Position numbers and translations under genes: made by a program. The notes below the pieces were generated by a model, which worked only from the letters and a program-made list of their open reading frames with translations, was not told the origin of the DNA and made no database searches. Below, one piece after another: positions 1 to 11,064 of a stretch of DNA of 64,000 nucleotides (within the stretch, counting starts at the first letter, position 1; each line of letters begins with the position of its first letter). The stretch is from Doryteuthis pealeii (Eukaryota > Mollusca > Cephalopoda > Myopsida > Loliginidae), in the NCBI GenBank assembly GCA_023376005.1, contig CM042152.1, positions 85,088,344-85,152,343 on the forward strand. Direction: 5' to 3'.

Positions 1-229
1 GAAAGTGGAGTTTGCGTCTGACCATACAGTTGCGAACTGACTCATTTGCTTGTGTCCCAAGCCACAATTGTCCCTGCTACTTATAGTAGTCATTGGCACA
101 TTCCATTTATGTCCATAGGTTATATCACCTATAACAAGTAATAAATTTTTAATTCATTTAGTCTATCACAAGGTTACAACAGTGGTATATCTAAGCTAAT
201 GGTCTCCCAAACAAGCTCACTAATCAATA

Positions 230-731
230 GGGTAGGTTGATTTTGGAACTGTAACATCTCCCATGTAGCAAAAGTTGCAAATTAACAAAGAATTACCACA
301 CAGAATATTTTTCTTTAAAACTTTGCCTTGACCCTTGAGGAAAGATTTCAATCTTTTAAAATGTTATCACTGTTACAGCTTAATTATTGGTAAAAAGCAA
401 CATATTGGAATTCCTTTTTGACGTACACTCATATATTCGTAGTGGTAATGGGGACATATTTTCAATTCTAATTCTAGTTATGACATTTTATTAATTTCTT
501 TTAAATTGCAATATTTTCTAATCTAAATAAAAATAAAAATATCTAGGCTAAATTTTGTGAAAATGGGGAATTTTGGTGCATTTTAGTAGATGATATTTAA
601 TGCTATTTCTTCAAACAATGGTGCAAGTAAGAGAACTAGTTTTTGGTATCAGGAGGCATTATACCAACACACAGCTTTCACTGTTTGGGAGAATTAGATA
701 TTTTTAAAAAAAGTGAAAAATCAACCTACCC
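230..731. mobile_element. TA-flanked MITE, family 1 (Tc1/mariner-like ends)
   Basis: The element has terminal inverted repeats GGGTAGGTTGATTTT / AAATCAACCTACCC and lies between TA dinucleotides at 228-229 and 732-733. There is no coding capacity. Two further copies are at 58930-59445 and 61457-61933, both in opposite orientation. A TA target duplication is typical of Tc1/mariner-derived elements; the parent transposase is not in the window. Confidence 0.8.
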
Positions 732-735
732 TAGT

Positions 736-1164
736 AATCATTACTCTATGCTAGTTAGTTATTAGCTTTTTTACATGATGAATTTAAAAATGTACCGGAT
801 GACCTTTTGAACCTATTGAACTCTTGTTTTAATAATGGTTCATCATTATGATATTGATTCTTTCATTTGATAATGACTGAAGGATTCTAAATTAGCGTTT
901 CACTTTCTGAATCATATTGTGAATTTGAATGATTAAAAAATGATTTGCAGCTGGAATGAAGATGCTACGAAAATTATCATTTAGTTGCAGATTGGACTGG
1001 AAATTGCTTTATTCTCTAAGCATTACAAGTGAATTGCTCTAATACAAATCCCTCTATGATGTGCTGTTTTTGCTGAGTTATGGTTACATCTGCATATACA
1101 AACAGTGGCATGTTAATGTTTAGAATTAGTATGTAGTTAAAAAGGAAATAAATGCTTGTGTATG

Positions 1165-1218
<54 letters not shown>

Positions 1219-1867
1219 GGATAAATCTCAAGCAGATGTATATGTATGAATACATGTGTGTGATGTATGCATGGATATATTTATGTGTGTATTATATATA
1301 TATATATATATATATATATTGAATTAGTTAAATAATTAAGTAGATAAAACAGGTTCTCTTGGATCTTCATATATATATATATAATATATATATATATATA
1401 TGAAGTAATTAGGAAAATAGAATAAATAAATGAAAAAAATGAAGGAAGATAGGATGAATAAATAAATAAGTAATTAAATGAAATCAAATAAAACTGGGGT
1501 TGTCTTTCAGTTGAAATCTGGAATAGATTGATTTAACAGAAATTCCTAACAAATTAATGACAGCAAATTACAAACTGGGCAAATCCCATTTTTATGACCG
1601 ACAGCTGAGGAACACAGGACAATAAAAACAAAAAATTGTTTTCAAATGCCTTAAAAGTAATAAAGAATTCACCATTTGCATCTGATGATTGGGGTTTTAG
1701 ACACTTGGTCTAAGCTTTCTGAAATAGGCTAAAAGCAAAAAATTAAATCTTCTGTTATATTTTTTACTTATATATATACAATTTCATTCATTCATACTAA
1801 ATACTTATAACTATATAGTTGTTTAATGTCAGCAATTATGTACAGAACTATTTTTTTTTCTACAATG
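736..1867. other. intronic sequence with (TA)n arrays
   Basis: AT-rich sequence with TA arrays near 1168-1216, 1290-1320 and 1370-1400. No splice-bounded open stretch resembling exportin-4 was found. Confidence 0.5.
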
Positions 1868-2125
1868 GAGGCGTGTGATGTAATGGACTCGTCGACACAA
1901 GTTCAAATCCTGGACAATGTTTGCATTTCCTATAGCGCTAATACCCTTGGGAAAGGTATGCATCTAACTAGTCTCCCTTCAACTATGGGTAAATAGTAGG
2001 GCAGACTGGGCTCTTTAACTTTGGCTAGGCAACCTGTCTAGGAGAAGGAAAACTTTGAATTCAAACCTATTAAACTCTGCTTAAGAAATTGACCTTGTGT
2101 CGCATCCTGCTCATGTGGAGGGATT

Positions 2126-2128
<3 letters not shown>
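1868..2128 (+). mobile_element. SINE family B (tRNA-like head)
   Basis: Starts with ggcgtgtgatgtaatgg, followed by a box-B-like GTTCAAATCC. Family marks follow: the block around gctaatacccttgggaaagg, agtagggcagactgggctct and the tail ttgaccttgtgtcgcatcct. It ends in a (TA)n array. Other copies: 8543, 10131, 20335 (plus) and 30080, 38253, 43918 (minus). Confidence 0.8.
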
Positions 2129-2163
<35 letters not shown>

Positions 2164-2307
2164 TTCATTCATTCGTACTAAATACTTATAACTATATATT
2201 TATTTAATGTCAGCACTATGTACAGAACTATATTTTTTCTACAAATGATTTGAATTGAACAGTAACAGAATTATTTATCATCTCTTATTCTTTTTTATAA
2301 AAAGTTG

Positions 2308-2545
2308 TTGGGGTGGCCTAAAATCAGTATCAGCCAATCGGCGAGGAAGTCTATCCCCTTTTCACTAGTGCTAGACTAAGGAGATTGTTTTCGCATCTGA
2401 GGTGGAGTGCCACACCTACCTCAGTTCCTTACTTTACCACACTGATCCCTGTGCTACTCATACGCTGAGTTAGCGAGAGCTAGGATCGAACTAAGAACCT
2501 TGTAGTTTCTAGCCGAACGCTCTACCAACTGAGCTAACCCGGCCC
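2308..2545 (-). mobile_element. SINE family A (tRNA-like head)
   Basis: Read on the minus strand it starts GGGCCGGGTTAGCTCAG (box A) and has a box-B-like GGTTCGATCC, then a body ending in a GGCCACCCCAAC tail. It gives rise to a spurious ORF. It is not a tRNA gene: the acceptor stem is incomplete and a SINE body follows. Confidence 0.85.
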
Positions 2546-3602
2546 TTTTTTTTTTTTTTATAACTTTAACCAACTTGACATAAATCTGTCGACTTTTTTT
2601 TGTGTTGTCCAGTTGGATTATAGTATTAAAAAAAGGGAGATAAACATGATTTTCATTGAATATTAAACCAGGTATTTTAGTGAATTTGAGATCTTGAGTT
2701 ATCTCCCTTGACAATATGGCCGTTTCTGCTCTTGTAAATAAAATCAATGCATACACATAAATAGTTTGTCCAAACTTAGACTTTCCTATGGGAATTAATG
2801 AAGCATACTGTATATGAAATGTAAGCACAGAAATAGCATTCTTATATAACATATTATCAGCTAGGCTGATTTATACAAAAATCATGAATGATCAAAACCA
2901 GAAATTGGAATAAAATCTTGATGTGCATTTGAAAAGCCGTGGAGAAGTTCATAACTATTTTAAGATATTCCATTTTTTGTCAATTTTAGGTATTCTGATT
3001 TTAGAATATTTTCTAAGACTTTTTGACATGTAAAACACACTGATTAAATTTCATCATAGATATATAATTCTTATTCAACTGAATTACGTCCTATACAAAA
3101 TGATGGGCTTACTCTTTGTGAAAGTATAGATGGGTGTTGCATAGGATTGGAACAAAAGTATTCTACAATACAAATTAGTATTTATTTAATCACTAAAGAC
3201 AACATGTAAATATATATTTATTGGTTAAATAAATACTATTTCATTCCAATTATATTATTTTAACAGTACTTTTAATGTACAGTGTTTGAATTAAAAAATT
3301 TTTTTTTTTTTTAATTTTTAAAAATTTTTTTATAATTATGAAAAAACTTTGCATCTTTTGTACATATTTCCCTATTAATTCTTTAGAATCTTCTGATGAT
3401 TTCTCGAGGAATTTTCCTTTTTAAAACAATTTTGATTTTATTACAATTCTGTGCTCATTTAAAGTTTCATGGTTATTTTTTTCAGTATCTTGTTGCTATG
3501 ATGTTGAAGATTTTTAGTAGGAAAGACTTTTGTTATATATATATATATAATGTATATTATATATATATATATAGAAAAAAAAATTTGGAAAAAAACAAGT
3601 TT

Positions 3603-3899
3603 TCAGATGGATGATATTTTAATGTAGGAGCCAACATCTTAGTTTTGTTTAGCAAACCATAATCGGATCATTCATTCATATTGGCGGCGGGGCAGGGGTA
3701 GTTTGTAAGTTTTTTTTTTTTTTTTTTTTTTATTAGTGTGTTGCAGCTTCTGAATATTACTTAAAAAAAAAAAACAAAAAAAAAAAAAAACCGAAACGAA
3801 CTTACAAACCAGTTTCCCCCCCCTCTCTATGTAAATGAATGTCCTGATGATGATTTTCTAAATAAAACTGAAACATACAATAAAATATCATCCATCTGA
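3603..3899. mobile_element. foldback element with long inverted arms
   Basis: TCAGATGGATGATATTTT at the left pairs with AAAATATCATCCATCTGA at the right. Inside, agtttgtaagtt and aacttacaaact pair again around poly-T and poly-A. No coding potential. Confidence 0.75.
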
Positions 3900-4004
3900 T
3901 CAATTTGTTGGTTTTGCAGTTTTTTATAAGCTTACAATTGGATTCATTTTCCATTTTGCCTGATGTATATGTATGTGTGTGTTTGTGTGTCTCTCTCTCT
4001 CCTC

Positions 4005-4110
4005 TCTCTGATCGGCTGAGACATTATACAGATAATAAAGATGGGGACAATAGTTTGAATAATACAAATTATCAAGCCTCTTCTAAAAAATTCAGAAATA
4101 GTGAATTAAA
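4005..4110 (+). repeat. family L foldback repeat, half copy
   Basis: Carries the family blocks CGGCTGAGACATTATACAG, AAGATGGGGACAATAG and TTATCAAGCCTC. Complete palindromic copies are at 5325-5700, 15980-16200, 55828-56010 and 59578-59760. Confidence 0.65.
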
Positions 4111-4619
4111 TAATCCTGTTTGACAGAACCATTTTTTCCCTATGTTTTGAGTTTTGTAATAGTAAACTACTTGCTGTCCATTGTATCCAATGATGACACC
4201 ACGCAAATCCTTTTCCTCCTATTTATTCGGTATCTGGTTGCGTTTTCCCCAACTGCCTATGGGAATGTTAAAGTCTTTCAGGTTTCTCTTAATGTATGTA
4301 TGTATGTTTGTTTATTGATTTTAACGGCATATCAACCCACCTGGGGTTATGTCATGCCTAACGGTTAGGAAGTTATACATATCATGTACTTGTATTTATA
4401 CTTTTTAGTAATTGGTTTTAACAATGTGTTAGCATTATTGGGGATTATGTTGTATGGTATTGATTTGTTTCATGTCTATATTCTATTTTATTTCCCTCAA
4501 AAAAGAGAGAATATCCTCCATGTTGACATTTTCAAATAGATCTTTCATATTGTTTGCTTTAAAATAAGTTTCTGATGGGAGCAAAAAACCTGCATTCCAT
4601 ATTTTTTGTGGTTATTTTC

Positions 4620-5108
4620 ATAGATGATGTCAAGTGCTAGATCTATTGCACTGGTTTCAGCTGAAAAAATGGAACTTTCATTTGGGAGAGCTTTTCTTAC
4701 AATTAATGTAGTCTTTGTACCTGGATTTTGGTCTACCGATTCTGTGATCCGTCTCTCAGTTGAGAGTACAGAATCTTGTTTGGTAGTCTGTCATCCCCAA
4801 GTCTGTTTAAGTGATCAGCCCATCTCAGGTTGTGTTGGACAAGTATTTTGTGCATGCCAGGAGTCCAGTTTTCTTCAGGATGGTCTTGTTTGAAAAATGT
4901 TGCGTCACTTGCGCAGTATATTAAATGTCAAGTGGTGGCATGTTGTAGACATGTAGGGGAATCTGCTTTGTATACTGTCCAGGCTTTTGCACCGTACAGG
5001 AGGGTTGAGAGAACTATGGCACGGTATACTGTACATTTAGTTTTCAAGGAGATGTCTCTGTTAAACCAGACTCGCCTCTTCAGCCGACCAAATTCTTTGT
5101 TGTAAACA
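4620..5108 (-). pseudogene. LINE reverse-transcriptase 3' relic (RTE-like)
   Basis: Translating the minus strand gives GRLKRRVWFNRDISLKTKCT followed by VYRAIVLSTLLYGAKAWTVY, and after a frame change LRWADHLNRLGDDRLPNKIL. These are the familiar C-terminal blocks of non-LTR reverse transcriptases (YRAxVLxTLLYGxExW and LRWxGHxxRMxDxRLPxxI). Stops and frameshifts show it is dead. Plus-strand ORFs over this region are its shadow. Assignment to a clade needs a tree. Confidence 0.8.
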
Positions 5109-5324
5109 ATGCCTCAACTAATGAACTTTCTTTTTTTTTTTTTTTTTTTTTTTTAATTGATAATTTAAAAAAATTTTTAACTCTTGTATGTTTTGGGTGT
5201 TTTTTGTTTTAAATGTTTTTTTCTCTCATGTTGAGGCAAATGTTTATAAATATGAATGTCTAAAAAAACTTTGTGGTCAGGTAGACAAGAAGGATTTGTC
5301 TGAGATGAGGCTTGATGATTAGTA

Positions 5325-5700
5325 TTATCTGCGTTATTTGGACTATTGTCCTCATCTTCATTGTTAACTGTACAACATTTTGGCCGATGTGCCCACCGGC
5401 CCTTTTCAGGTATTTCTGCCAGACTCTAGAGTTATCTCTAGACTGCAGGTTCAATTCTGATCAAGGGCAGCAGTAACATAGAATAATAATAAACACACCT
5501 TAACGACTCTACCCCAGCTATGGTTAGCGGAATGAACAGGAAACCTCGGGACTGAATAAAGGGTTAGGTTCAAAGTTCCGTGAGTCCAACAAGAAATATC
5601 TGAAGCGGGCCGGAGGGCACATCGGCCGAAACATTATACAGATAACAATGAAGATGAGGTCAATAGTCCAAATAACGCAGATAATACTAAGGATTTGATT
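5325..5700. mobile_element. family L foldback element, long copy
   Basis: The left arm (tttggactattgtcctcatc ... gccgatgtgcccaccggccc) and right arm (gggccggagggcacatcggc ... gatgaggtcaatagtccaaa) are inverted copies around about 150 bp that is not shared by the short copies. It ends about 175 bp before the first XPO4 exon. Confidence 0.75.
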
Positions 5701-5875
5701 ATTGAATTTAGTACATTTATAACATCATCTTTATCTTTTTATTTTTAATTTATTACACGAAGACAATCTTCTTTTTGAACAGAAGCAAAAGACCTTTTTT
5801 TATTTAATCAGTGAAGTTCTTCCTGTATTCTTCCTTTTAAAGTCCAATTTTTTTATTTTTATTTTTGTGTTTCAG

Positions 5876-5964
5876 ATTTATACCACAATTACGAAGATGT
5901 TGTTCCACTTGTTCTTGAACTATTTTCTGAAGTTATCCAACGGCAACTTTGTTACCTTAATGAA
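5876..5964 (+). CDS. XPO4: XPO4 coding exon (first in window)
   Basis: The exon follows a tttcag acceptor and ends at GAA before a gtaagt donor. It starts with two bases of a split codon and then reads LYHNYEDVVPLVLELFSEV and on to QRQLCYLNE, ending in phase 0. The amphipathic pattern is what a HEAT-repeat helix pair looks like. It sits directly upstream of the exon encoding the YSKHN block, as in exportin-4. This is the most N-terminal part visible and the least conserved of the eight exons, so its exact start is slightly less certain than the others. Confidence 0.85.
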
Positions 5965-6084
5965 GTAAGTATTTTAGCCCATTTTATAATTTTATACCAA
6001 AATAATCTATTTTTTAATATGCTAGTAGCTACCTACTTATTTTGGGGCATGTGCACACCTTGATCTGTTATTTACTGCTAATCC

Positions 6085-6292
6085 AGCTGTACTACCGCCC
6101 TGTTGGCTGGGGCGTTAGAATGCACCGACAGCACCTCTGCAGAGGGGTAAGATTCCCCCAATGGGGCCACCTGTTGGCCGTGGGTGGCGACCTGTGATGC
6201 TTAAGGATAGAACCCGGGTGGATGAGCAGTTCATGACTTGCAATACTCCACTTTGGCCCTATCTTGGGCTAGACGGGCGGTCGGAGAGGCTA
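6085..6292 (+). mobile_element. SINE family C, 5' part only
   Basis: Shows the 5' blocks of family C: gcacctctgcagaggggtaa, caatggggccacctgttgg and ctgagcagtccatgacttg-like sequence, stopping at ggtcggagagg. The 3' body is replaced by family B sequence. Confidence 0.75.
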
Positions 6293-6435
6293 TGGGTAAA
6301 CAGTAGGACAGACTGGGTTCTTTAACATTGGTTAGGCAACCAGTCTCCGAAAAGGAAAAGTCTAAATTCAAATTCCACTGTAGAAATTGACCTTGTGTCA
6401 CATCCTACTCGCATGGAAGAGTTGGTAAATATGTA
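6293..6435 (+). mobile_element. SINE family B, 3' part fused to family C
   Basis: Directly follows the truncated family C head with no spacer: tgggtaaacagtaggacaga through ttgaccttgtgtcacatcct. Either a template-switch chimera or a deletion joining two neighbouring SINEs. Confidence 0.7.
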
Positions 6436-6469
6436 TGTGAAATTGTTCCCCATTTTTAAATGTTTAGTT

Positions 6470-6834
6470 GGTAATCTGAACATTAGCTACATAAATGAGA
6501 GTAACCTCCCCTTGTTTCTTTCACTTTGAGGAAGCCATCCATTTTGGTCGGCCATTTTCATTTCACCGTAATCAATACAACTGCATGTTTTAACAGGAAA
6601 AATGTGTTTTTAATAACAATTAAGTTCATTTCAAATAATGCACAAGGACAATTAAGAACACATTTTATGATATTTTCATGTTAAAACATTCAGTTGTATT
6701 GATTTGAACAAATTCATATTTTCAATGTAGATTTACGGTGAAATGGAAATGGCCGACCAAAACGGATGTCTTCGTCAAAGTAAAAGAAACAAAGGAAGGT
6801 TACTCTCATTTATGTAGTTAATGTTCAGATTACT
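6470..6834. mobile_element. hAT-like MITE, family D
   Basis: Ends GGTAATCTGAACATTAGC and the inverted GTTAATGTTCAGATTACT. The flanks GTTTAGTT (6462-6469) and GTTTAATT (6835-6842) are an 8-bp duplication with one change, as expected for hAT elements. Located in an XPO4 intron, non-coding. Confidence 0.85.
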
Positions 6835-6971
6835 GTTTAATTTTATATAGCATCTTTAAAATTTTAATTTTATTCTCTTGCAAAAGCTTTTTTGTCAAAT
6901 TTTTAGATATTAAGAATAAGCTGAATATATTTTAGAAATTTATAATTTCTTTTTGTTTTTCTATTTTTCAG

Positions 6972-7038
6972 TCTGATTCCCAGAAGATCTATGAACTCTC
7001 CTTGTCAGTTATACAAACTTATTCCAAGCATAATATTG
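6972..7038 (+). CDS. XPO4: XPO4 coding exon
   Basis: The exon lies between a tttttcag acceptor and a gttagt donor. It reads SDSQKIYELSLSVIQTYSK plus HNI and ends one base into the next codon. The L-S-V-I/L-Q-T-Y-S-K string matches the exportin-4 region just before its LLLLxELL block. The intron before it (1007 bp) carries a SINE chimera and an hAT-like MITE; the intron after it (1004 bp) carries another SINE and a LINE tail. Confidence 0.92.
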
Positions 7039-7147
7039 GTTAGTACATAAATTGTTTATTTCTTTATGAATTGTTGTTGAAAAAAAGATTAATCTTTTAC
7101 TGTTTCATTATATTAATAATGAAATTTATTGTGTACAGTGCTCAAGA

Positions 7148-7640
7148 CCCCCCCTCCCCCAAAGCGGCTACCTGTTGGCTGTGGGTGGCAACCCGTGATG
7201 CTTAAGGGATGGAATCCTGGTGGCTGAGCAGTCATTGACATGCAATACTCCACTTTGGCCATTACTTAGGCCAGACGTACGGTCGGAGAGGCTCCCTCCG
7301 ATCAATCAGCTGGTCCTGTCAAGCCCTAGCATCTATATGATTGTCCCAACATGATTGCCGTTATAGCAATATCCAACCCTTTTGGTGGCTGAGGGTCTTA
7401 ATGTCCTGGGTATGATGTTGAACTTAGGGAATGTGGAGTACCCCTTCATCACCATTACTCCCAGGTCCACTCTGACCCGGAGTGGTAGTACCTGTTAGCG
7501 TCCCATCTATGAGTTAAATAGAGAAAAAATTTTTTTTTAAATTGCATACCCAACAAGAATGAATAAAACAAAACATCTTCAACATAAAATAACCCAACAA
7601 GGGTTGACATACCGTAAAATCCAACTAACCAAGCTTATTT
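7148..7640 (+). mobile_element. SINE family C
   Basis: Contains the family blocks ggctacctgttggctgtggg, tcaatcagctggtcctgtca, gtccactctgacccggag, and the 3' end ttgacataccgtaaaatcc. Preceded by a short LINE tail fragment (7119-7145). Confidence 0.8.
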
Positions 7641-7734
7641 AAATTTTTTTTTTTCTTGTTAACATTACACATGTCAATCCATTCTGATTAGACAGACACA
7701 TCAACATCCATGGGGGGATTATGTAATTCTCAAA

Positions 7735-7972
7735 ATATTATGTGGGCTGCTGAAACACTGCATCTTTCAAAGCCTCCATGCTTCCTGTAATCCGCAACAC
7801 TATACCTGATACCCCCATCCATACACATATGCACGCACGCGCACTCGTACATGTATATTATTATTGTATGCTGTTCATGTTCCTGACACTAATACATTAT
7901 TCTGTGTACTAGACATGAGACTTTGATGAGTTGTGGTGCATCTGAGCACTGTATACAATAAATTTCATTATT
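7735..7972 (+). mobile_element. LINE 3' end (family H)
   Basis: Plus-oriented 3' terminus with a short reading stretch (NTASFKASMLPVI-like) matching the C-terminal block seen in the copy at 35754-36290. It ends gagcactgtatacaataaat, then ttcatta. Confidence 0.7.
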
Positions 7973-8042
7973 TTTTAATATTTTTTAAGAGATTTTATCT
8001 TTTGACTTTTCCTGTATACTTATTTATTTTATTTCTTTTTAG

Positions 8043-8159
8043 CTCGAAGGATAGCTGAAATTAATGATGATGAGGAGGATAAATGCTATGATCTCCTTTT
8101 GCTGATGGAACTGCTAACACATCTCTTATCTAAGGATTTCATAGATTTCAGTGGACCTG
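8043..8159 (+). CDS. XPO4: XPO4 coding exon
   Basis: The exon lies between a tttttag acceptor and a gtcagt donor, entering and leaving in phase 1. After the split alanine codon it reads RRIAEINDDEEDKCYD, then LLLLMELLTHLLSKDFIDFS, then GP. LL-x-ELL-T-x-LLSKDFIDFS is one of the best conserved strings of exportin-4 and is the strongest single identification in this part of the gene. An acidic loop (DDEED) precedes the helix. Confidence 0.95.
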
Positions 8160-8260
8160 GTCAGTATATATCATTAATAACTTCTGGTTGTTGTCTTCCT
8201 GATTTTGTTTTTAAAAAAAATTTTGTCAACCCTCCCCCCTCTTTTAAAACTGGTATTATG

Positions 8261-8480
8261 TGGTGGGTCTCAGTCGGTAGAGTATCCAACTAGGAACCAC
8301 AAGTTTCCTGGTTTGATACCATCCCTCGCCAAGTCAGCCTATGAGTAGCACAGGGATTTGCACTGTAAAGTAAGGAGCTGATGCCAAAAACAATCTCCTT
8401 AGTCTAGCACTAGTGAAAATGGAATAGACTCCCTCGCTGTCTGGCTGATACTGACTTTTGGCCACCCTGATGATGTTACT
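8261..8480 (+). mobile_element. SINE family A
   Basis: Head ggtctcagtcggtagagtat, degraded box B ggtttgatacc, body gtctagcactagtgaaaa, tail ttggccaccctgatgatg. It begins about 100 bp after an XPO4 donor. Confidence 0.75.
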
Positions 8481-8542
8481 TATCTTTGTTTAAAGCAGTG
8501 GTTCCCTTTTTTTTTTTTTTTTTAACCTATAGACCTCTTTGA

Positions 8543-8822
8543 TAGGAGCGCGTTGTGTAATGGTTAAAGTCATGAGAAATTAACTCGTCGCCCCGAATTC
8601 AAATCCCGGACGTGGTAATTGCATTTCACTTAGCGCTAATACCCTTGGAAAGGTATGAATCATACTCTCCCTCAGTATGGGTAAATAGTAGGGCAGACTG
8701 GACTCTTTAACCTTGGTTAGGCAACCGGTCTAGGAGAAGGAAAACTCTGAATTCAAACCTGTTGAACTCTGCTTAAGAAATTGACCTTGTGTCGCATCCT
8801 GCTCATACGGAGGAGTTGGTAA
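8543..8822 (+). mobile_element. SINE family B
   Basis: Head gagcgcgttgtgtaatggtt, box-B-like ATTCAAATCC, family body, tail ending gtcgcatcctgctcatacgg and then a (TA)n array. Confidence 0.8.
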
Positions 8823-9054
8823 ATATATATATATATATATATTATATATAATTTATATATATTTTTCCCAAAAACTTGTTGCAATTTTTGTGTGAACATG
8901 TTGCTGTCTTTGCCCTAAATACTGTGTAGATTTTGTGTTTTAAAACATATAATGTAAACTATATGAATCCTTATTTTTAGATAGTACGAACTGATAAAAA
9001 GTTGAACAAATTCTAAATTTAGTATAAATTTAACTGCTACAAATTCTAAAGTCA

Positions 9055-9645
9055 GCGTGTATTATGCACTGATTGCACCTCTGCAGATGGGTAAGACTCC
9101 CCCCAATGGGGCCACTTGTTGGCAGTGTGTGGCGACCCATAAAGCTTAAAGATAGAACCCAGGTGGCTGAGCAGTCCATGACTTGTAATACTCCACTTAG
9201 GCCCTTTCTTGGGCTAGATAAGTGGTCGGAAAGGCCCCCTCCAATCAATCGGCTGGTCACATCAAGCACTAGCACCTATATAATTGCCCCAACCCTATTG
9301 CCCTTATGGCAAGCCCCAACCCTTTTTATCATAAGGGTGCTAGAAGGCGGTGGCTGAGGGTCTTCATGTCCTGCGAATGACGTTAAACTCTATCTGATGG
9401 TGAGATTCCAGTTTTGGAGGTTTGGGGAATGTGGAGCACCCCTTCATTACCATTGCTGCTCCTTGGTCCACTCTGGCCTGGAGGGTAGTACCTGTTAGTG
9501 TCCCATCTATGGGTTAAATAGAAAGAATTGTGTTTATAAAAAAACATTGAGTATCCATTAAGAATGAATTTATTTCAAAACTTTGTCGGCATTAAATGAC
9601 CTGCTGAGGTTGATATGCCGTAAACCAAACCAAACCAAATTTAGA
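9055..9645 (+). mobile_element. SINE family C, longest copy
   Basis: About 590 bp from gtgtattatgcactgattgc to ttgatatgccgtaaaccaaa. It includes all blocks seen separately elsewhere: the 5' ggggccacttgttggcagtg, the central gctagaaggcggtggctgag, and the 3' cattaaatgacctgctgagg. No clear box A/B at the head, so a tRNA origin is uncertain; a composite SINE with a conserved 3' domain is possible. Confidence 0.8.
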
Positions 9646-9687
9646 GGTGTATGTTATACACAAATAATTATGGTATTGTGTGTGTAT

Positions 9688-9722
<35 letters not shown>

Positions 9723-9789
9723 TATGTAGATTTGGAAAGAGCTTATTCTTTTAATTTTTAAAGTTTATTTTTGTTTCCCCCCCATCCAG

Positions 9790-9893
9790 ATGGAGAAAGT
9801 TCTCAGTCGCCATCATCCCATGTATCAGCAGCAGCAGTTGTCCTTGTTGGACTGAACATTATCATTCCACTCATGAGTTCAGAATTGCTCAAG
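9790..9893 (+). CDS. XPO4: XPO4 coding exon
   Basis: The acceptor is cccatccag and the donor is gtaaat. The exon completes the split codon (D) and reads GESSQSPSSHVSAAAVVLVG, then LNIIIPLMSSELLK, ending in phase 0. The serine-rich start is a loop; VVLxGLNIIIPLMS is a hydrophobic HEAT helix that exportin-4 has just before its FPxLCxQYxKL block. An ATG at the exon start is not a translation start; it is the split codon plus the following bases. Confidence 0.93.
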
Positions 9894-10130
9894 GTAAATT
9901 TTTCTATTCAGTTTTTTATTTTCATGAAAAATGTTACTTTACATTTTCCTTATTTCTTTCTTTGGACAAACCTATTTTCTTTTAATCATCTTTTGCGAAA
10001 TATAAAAATGTTAAAAGTAAATCATGCTGATTAAATAACACTAATCCTCTTTGGGGATAATTTTGAATTGATTATTTGAGTAATTCAGGTAAAAGTTATT
10101 GAATATAATAATAATATTAATGGTAATATA

Positions 10131-10532
10131 TGGAAGCGTGTGGCATAATGGTTAGAGTCGTGGGAAATGGTCTTGTCAACCTGAGTTCAAATCCTAGACA
10201 AGGCTGTTTACATTTCACATAGTGCTAATACCCTTGGGAAAGGTATGAATCCATATATTCTCTCTCCAGCTATGAGTAAAATAGTAGGGTAGACTGGGCT
10301 CTTTAACCTTGGGTAGGTACCCAATCTAGGAGAAGGAAAACTCTGAATTCAAAATTCCTGAGGTCAGTCGTTGATTGAATTTGTGGCATTCCTTGTGCAC
10401 CAATTCTTTCCTATCGACTGTGCCACAAAGTGCGGAATGGTCCAACAGAAGCCTTCACCACTATAAACAAATCACTGTGTTGGTTGTTCATTGGATGAAC
10501 ACTCATGCGTCGAAAATAGACGAGAGAGTCCA
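10131..10532 (+). mobile_element. SINE family B with extended 3' end
   Basis: A normal family B head and body followed, from about 10362, by about 170 bp absent from most copies (tgaggtcagtcgttgattga ... cgaaaatagacgagagagtc). The same extension is at 43918-44084 on the minus strand, so it is a subfamily. Confidence 0.75.
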
Positions 10533-10605
10533 TTTTAAAAAAATTTACTTATTTTATTATTAATGGTAATAATGATGATAATATTAATGATAATATTGAA
10601 AGTTT

Positions 10606-10805
10606 GGTTATTTCCTATAACTCCAACCTAAAAAAGGGGAACCACTCTGATTGACTGATAAATTATTTATTGATCTACTAGGAAAAAAGAATACGGGTTT
10701 AGGGTTAGTTTAATGGGAAAATAATGGGTAGATTAATTAACAGATAAAATTCATTCAGTGATTCCCTCCCTTTTTTCTTTTAGGTTGGAGTTATAGGAAA
10801 TAACC
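10606..10805. mobile_element. MITE family E (ggttatttcctataactcc ends)
   Basis: Inverted termini GGTTATTTCCTATAACTCC and GGAGTTATAGGAAATAACC, each extended by caacctaaaa / ttttaggttg. The inside holds gggtttagggttagttta. Copies: 31135-31330 and a truncated one at 49008-49134. Confidence 0.8.
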
Positions 10806-11064
10806 CAAAGATGAGGACAATAGTCCGAATAATACAAATAATACAAACATAATAATAATAGGCATCACAAACAGTTTGGGTAATGAATGTCAAGTTGTTT
10901 GAATATCAAAACATATTTGATACATTTGTTTGAATTTTTGAGATGAGGCTTGATAATTTGTAGGGTATATTCGTGGAGTTCTGTCCCGGCCTCCTGCATC
11001 AAAAACCGCTAGGACGGAACTCTGTGAAGAGTAGCAATTTGTATTTAGATTTTTCAGACTGTTG

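Noticed and set aside
2454..2852. 132-codon minus-strand ORF
   Set aside because: Its C-terminal part is read through the tRNA-like head of a SINE, and the rest has no domain or codon bias.
5870..5980. Upstream XPO4 exon in 1-5875
   Set aside because: Acceptor- and donor-like sites exist by chance in the T-rich sequence, but no stretch between them translates to exportin-4-like sequence.
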